From: Gymnopus androsaceus JB14
Lineage: Eukaryota > Basidiomycota > Agaricomycetes > Agaricales > Omphalotaceae
DNA: 64,000 nt
Assembly (NCBI GenBank): GCA_009733575.1
Contig: ML769490.1
Coordinates: forward strand, 124,001-188,000
Direction of reading: 5' to 3'
The position numbers were made by a program, and so were the translations under genes. The notes below the pieces were generated by a model. The model was given only the letters and a program-made list of their open reading frames with translations. It did not search any database and was not told the origin of the DNA. Each line of letters begins with the position of its first letter. Position 1 is the first letter of the stretch. Of the stretch, positions 59,701 through 64,000 are shown in pieces.

Positions 59701-60725
59701 TGGTTTCAGGATCATTTGACAATGATGTTAGGATCTTCAATACTTCTTCAGGGAGAACTGAGAATGTCCTCAGTGGGCACACTGATCTAGTGCTTGCAAT
59801 TGCAGTTTCTCCAGATGGACATCAATTGTCTTCTGGATCAGCAGATAAAAGCATTAGGGTCTGGAACATATCCACTGGGAAAACAAAGTATGTACTTAAT
59901 GGTCATAGTGGCTCCGTCATTGCTGTAGCGATTTCCCCAGCTGGCAACAAAATGGTATCTGGATCAATTGATCGAACTGTACGAATGTGGGATCTTGATA
60001 CCAGCCAAAATGAACACATTCTTTATGGCCACACTGGGTGGATACGAGCCGTCGCTGTGTCTCCAGACGGGGCCAAGGTGGTTTCAGGATCAGATGACAT
60101 GAGCATTATGGTCTGGGATAGTTTTTCGGGACAAGCTGTCATGATCTTCAACCTAAATGACAGACTTTCATGGGATTATTTTCCTCTTGTATGTTTGAGC
60201 AGGAATGCACCTATGTTTTATACATTGAGCAGGAGTAAGGATGAAATTATTGCCCTGGTCCATTGTGCCTATAACAAGTATGACATGGCACATACTTTGG
60301 CAATACCACCTCATGCCCAAGAAATTACATGCGCTGGATACACAGACTCTATCATTTGCTTTGGATATCTCACTGGAGAGTTAGTCATGATTAACATGGC
60401 ATTACCCCTAAATTATGATGACTCTGTCAAAGATCCCAAAGTCCAGTGGTATGCCATAATCACAAGAAAGCTCTTTTCTCTGGGAAGTCATCTTTTCCAT
60501 ATTCTGCTGAAGACTGCCAAGTTGGCTTCAGTAATTTTATCATACTCTACTCTGATACTTCTTTTTGCTATCATGGTTTTGCTAACTGTTACTTGGGGTT
60601 TGCTATATGTTATTTGGGTCCTTTTATATATTTCCTTGCTCTGTATTAAACTTGTTCTTCAAATTTGTGTCCATTGGATCCAAATCCAGATATACTTCTG
60701 CCAATTTTACAAAAAGTCCCTATAG
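56756..60725 (+). CDS. NACHT-WD40 NLR-type receptor with hydrophobic C-terminus
   Basis: STAND NTPase of the NLR class implicated in fungal nonself recognition and programmed cell death. The start at 56756 gives MFRNSHNFSISNGQFTNIEA; I recognise no effector domain there. After an intron (about 56840-56890), NACHT follows with Walker A GIAGTGKSS (about 57043) and Walker B AIVIDGLDECAD (about 57330). A helical domain and a further intron (about 58380-58432) lead to about 12 WD40 repeats (58640-60130), with repeated GHT/GHS and WD/WN dipeptides. The last 75 residues (about 60500-60725) are strongly hydrophobic with 2-3 membrane-type segments (SVILSYSTLILLFAIMVLL). One frame change is needed near 57836-57840, where an extra A in AAA breaks the reading between CLRK and PLSIKG. 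Total length is about 1290 residues. Confidence 0.87.
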
Positions 60726-62160
60726 CCTTACATTACTTACATCATTGCCATCTTTTACCTTCTACGATTTTCATTGGTGTTATTGTCACCATTGTTGCTT
60801 GTCTATTACAATGGCTACTCTAACAATTGCATCAATTATCATCTCTTGTTTCTTCTACTACATAATTGTAATGCACCATATTTTTTTTAAACTTGAGAAC
60901 CACAGCCTTAGTAATATCAAATAAGTGTAGTGTAAAGCATACTGTATCAGAAACTCAGAGTGGTGCATTGAGTGAGACTGAGCTGTGAGGCTGGGTAACA
61001 ACAATAAGCAAGTGGACACTGGAAAAGGTGAGTTCAAAGGTGGATCCCTTGTTCATTTGTATCCTTGACAAGTACCTATATACTTGAACAAGAATTAAGA
61101 TGTTATTTGGAAATCAAAACAAAAAAAAATCGCAAAAGGTAACTTTGGCACCTACAGCTATGTGGATGCTCATGTGATGCCCAAGCTTACTAATACTTCC
61201 GTTTAGTCCAGGCTGGGTGCACTGTAAGTTCATGCAGCCCAGAGCAGAGCTGCCTTGGTATTGATTGGAAAGTGATTCATCAGTAAAACCTGGGTGTCCT
61301 GTACAGAGCCCATAGCACTCATAGGACCCATAGCAAGGTCCCCTTCTGTCCAGAACTTTGGACTATTATGCCATGCTATAGACTGCTATGGACAGCTTGT
61401 TGGAGATAGAGCCATATCAGGCAATCAAGCCATACAACATATCTGGTTCCATTTTTATTTAGTATACTCGTAGCCACGGAAAAAAACAGTCCAGGTCACA
61501 TTTGCATTTGAACTTGCAATCTTCAGTCCATTTTGGAAAGGAGATCACAAAAATTTTTGAGTGGGTGAATATGTTGTATTGATGGTGATAAACAGCCTCA
61601 GAAAGTATGGGGCTTATAATGCAAGTATGAGAATGTAAAAGGACCAAGTACATGAGTGGTATCAAAAAAGGTGGACTTTTTTCCATGGCCACGAGTATGT
61701 GCTTGAGTTATCTCCACACTATCTTCGTAGCTCTGCTGTGAGCTAAGAGCGGAGGCTGGTATGCAGACAGAAAATAGCAGAAGCTGGATACAGCTAAGAG
61801 CTTCAATCACAAGGTCAACAACCAATCTATGAGTAGAGCAACATATGGCAGAAGAAGATCTAAGTACATAACACTGAATGACAGTACTATACATACATCT
61901 TCTTATCAGTAAATACAATGCATAGCCTAGATAATTCAACTTATCACTAGATTAGGTATATATTGTATATTGTACAATACTTTCCAATTTATTCCCTGCA
62001 CATTTGTCAGGACTTACTGCTATTGGATTGGAATAAAGTCAACATTCTTGATTTTATTCCAACACAGCTATGGAATGTATACAGAATGATGTGTCTTTTG
62101 ACATGGGAAGCTCTGAGCAATATAAATTACTTCTATATTTACTACTTGTTCAGCAGTCTG
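60726..62160. other. AT-rich gene-poor region after the NLR
   Basis: Includes the NLR 3' side, then about 1.4 kb of low-complexity AT-rich sequence. A CATCAGTAAAACCTGGGTGT stretch near 61278 matches, with one change, CATCAGCAAAACCTGGGTGT near 62358. No supported gene; the 61459-61939 minus-strand frames look like chance frames. Confidence 0.45.
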
Positions 62161-62169
62161 CCTCGGGAG

Positions 62170-62348
62170 CATCAGCAAAACCTGTATTTTTTCTGGAGAA
62201 AACCCATTCATTTGGGACATCTCTGGAACAAGGTACCCTATTCCAGAGACCTCTGGAGATCTCTGGAGAAAATTGGCAGTTTTTTTGACAGCTGTCAAGC
62301 TCCAGAGATCTTTGGAGACCTCCAGCAAAAATACAGGTTTTGCTGATG
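62170..62348. repeat. Foldback/MITE-like inverted repeat
   Basis: The 22-bp sequence at 62170-62191 (starting CATCAGCAAAACC) has its exact reverse complement at 62327-62348. Between them are more nested palindromes (CTCTGGAA against TTCCAGAG near 62220-62250; AGAGATC repeats near 62260-62310). The RNA or single strand would fold into a long hairpin. No coding capacity. Confidence 0.6.
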
Positions 62349-64000
62349 AGTTGGATGACATCAGCAAAACCTGGGTGTTTGCCATAGCAAGGTTTTGCTG
62401 GAGTAAGGAAAGATTCTCTTTATTGACCATGATACAATGTTACAGCTCTCTAATAATTGACTAGCTACTTCTAATCTGGCCAAATTACACAACGTGAAAT
62501 AGATAACCACCAATAACTTGTATCAAGGGGGTTCAAAGAATTTAGCACCCAACTGGGCCTATATTGTTGGATAACACGGTGTGTCGTCACTCGAGGGAAG
62601 GCAGCATCAAACAGTATATTCCGTTTGAGCCTCGTTGATACGCCGATTTTTCGGCTAAGGCTAGAACTGCGCAGAACCAATAATCCTAGGTTCTGTTAGT
62701 AACAAAACACGGTCAATAAGAGAACTATAGTGAGCCCGAGCTGATAGTTAAAATCTACCAAGGACCTATTCTACCCAAGAGGTTGCAGAGTAACGGTACG
62801 CGCAATGGTACCATACTTAACTTTGTGAATGCGCCTCGATCAAAGTCCTATGCGCGGTATGGTGTAGCGAGGCAAGCTTGCTGGATAACAAGTTGCTGAC
62901 TGAGGCAGATAAACGAGCCCACATACCAGTTATACTAGGCTAGGTCATCGAAGGATATACCCAAGGGATCGAAGTCTTAACGAGGCATTGCTTCCGCGAT
63001 CAGCTCACTGAGGAGTCTAAACGAAACTCAAATTTATTAAACGAAGCAAGGTGGACCGAGATGAGGAAGTACCCTAATGGGTGCCCTCAAAGTTGACGCT
63101 CGCTGGAAAGCGCCCAGGCAGATAGCCGCGGCAGTCCAACACGGCCACATGACCCACTTGCTGTAGCTACTTCTAGAGCACGGAAGGACCAAGAAGTGTT
63201 TCTATCCGAGCCTCAGCGTTTTACCGAGATCCATATGCTACCAGGCATCTAGACTCGAGACCGCGCGGAACTAGGGATAATAACCAGTCTCCCATTGGCA
63301 AGGAAAAACATAGAAATACTTCCGAGGGCTGTTCTGCTAAAGGAACTGGCGAGCCTTGTAAAAAGGCAAATGACTTGAGTCGATTCAGACCAAAATCCCA
63401 AAAGTCGACCCAATCGAGGAAGACAAACAAACAAGGCAGGAAAACGTCGAGGCAAAACCATAGTATACACGCATATATGGACATTATTTATCTTTTTCTA
63501 TTTTACTTACTCTGTTTCATCCTATCTCACTCAGTTTCTCTCATTTTCCTATTTTCATATATCTCGCTCAGTATATAAGGGTAGCTATTCTATCTCGGAA
63601 TGACAAGTTAGACTTGATACCTGAAACACAGTTCTATCTTAGGACCTGTAGTGATTTGTACATGCTCAGATGTGTCTGCATTGTCCTCTACAACCTTTGA
63701 AACAGGTGGCCTTCTTGTAACCTCGATAATACTGAGGCTGTTCATTCTACTTCCCGGCTATTAAGTCGAGCATTCCTGGTTTTCATCTCGAAGAGAGGTC
63801 ACATCAGTCTTAGGACCGCAGGTGGAGCCTAACGTGCACACCTCGACAAGCCCGTTGTTGATTAGGAAAGGTCTTGGACCCAAGTGTCGGCTTGGTCTAG
63901 TTTTAGGGAGGAAGCTTCTCGGAGTGTTACCTAGCTTTACCAACAGATTCTACCCCTTGCCCGCTCTTCGCTGAGTGTGTTAAAAATGCCTACTCGAGTG
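62349..64000. other. Gene-poor tail, possible transposon-derived sequence
   Basis: No open frame with a recognisable domain. Composition changes from AT-rich to mixed after 62480, with TATATAAGGGTAGC near 63572 looking like a promoter and then a non-coding stretch. This could be part of an LTR-type element cut by the window end. I cannot see paired LTRs, a primer site or target duplications. Confidence 0.3.

Overview
The window looks like nuclear DNA of an agaricomycete basidiomycete (mushroom-type fungus). Genes are intron-dense with short GT-AG introns of about 45-80 nt, intergenic gaps are small, and the gene families are typical of the group: CYP63-like P450, heme-thiolate peroxidase, NACHT-WD40 NLR, MATE and APC transporters, Zn2Cys6 regulators and a carboxymuconate-cyclase-like beta-propeller. 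Most proteins below were assembled by eye from several exons, so splice sites are inferred.

Layout. 1-14.3 kb is ordinary gene-dense sequence: P450 (-, cut by the window edge), a small conserved protein (-), the KEOPS kinase Bud32 (+), an OTU-type deubiquitinase (-), a C2H2 zinc-finger protein (+), a small Ser/Gly/Tyr-rich protein (-) and an agmatinase (-). 14.8-30.9 kb holds a MATE transporter (+), an amino-acid permease (-), a NodB-type deacetylase (+), a type-B carboxylesterase (+), gamma-glutamyltranspeptidase (-), histone H3 (+), an MDR-type oxidoreductase (+) and the PLP-synthase glutaminase PdxT/SNO (-). 31.1-38.8 kb carries two tandem paralogous Zn2Cys6 transcription factors (-). A carboxymuconate-cyclase-like gene (-) follows at 39.4-40.9 kb.

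40.9-54.1 kb is the most unusual part. It is a tandem segmental duplication in which each unit carries, in the same order, a remnant of the cyclase promoter, a second type of Zn2Cys6 regulator (+), a fossil piece of cyclase coding sequence, an intron-containing tRNA-Glu(CUC) gene, and a decayed 3' part of adenylosuccinate lyase (ADE13, -). A third ADE13 remnant sits between the units, and another cyclase remnant follows at 54.6-54.9 kb. The unit-2 regulator reads intact. The unit-1 copy has a 352-bp internal tandem duplication and compensating indels. The unit-2 ADE13 copy has a nonsense codon and frameshifts.

54.9-64 kb is more AT-rich. It holds a heme-thiolate peroxidase (-) and, divergently only about 134 bp away, a large NACHT-WD40 NLR-type receptor (+) whose C-terminus is strongly hydrophobic. 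A foldback/MITE-like repeat and about 1.6 kb of gene-poor sequence, possibly transposon-derived, follow.

A recurring feature is single-base frame disruption in otherwise complete conserved genes (OTU, agmatinase, carboxylesterase, oxidoreductase, peroxidase, NLR), often next to short homopolymers. Consensus sequencing error is the simplest explanation, but real gene decay is possible.
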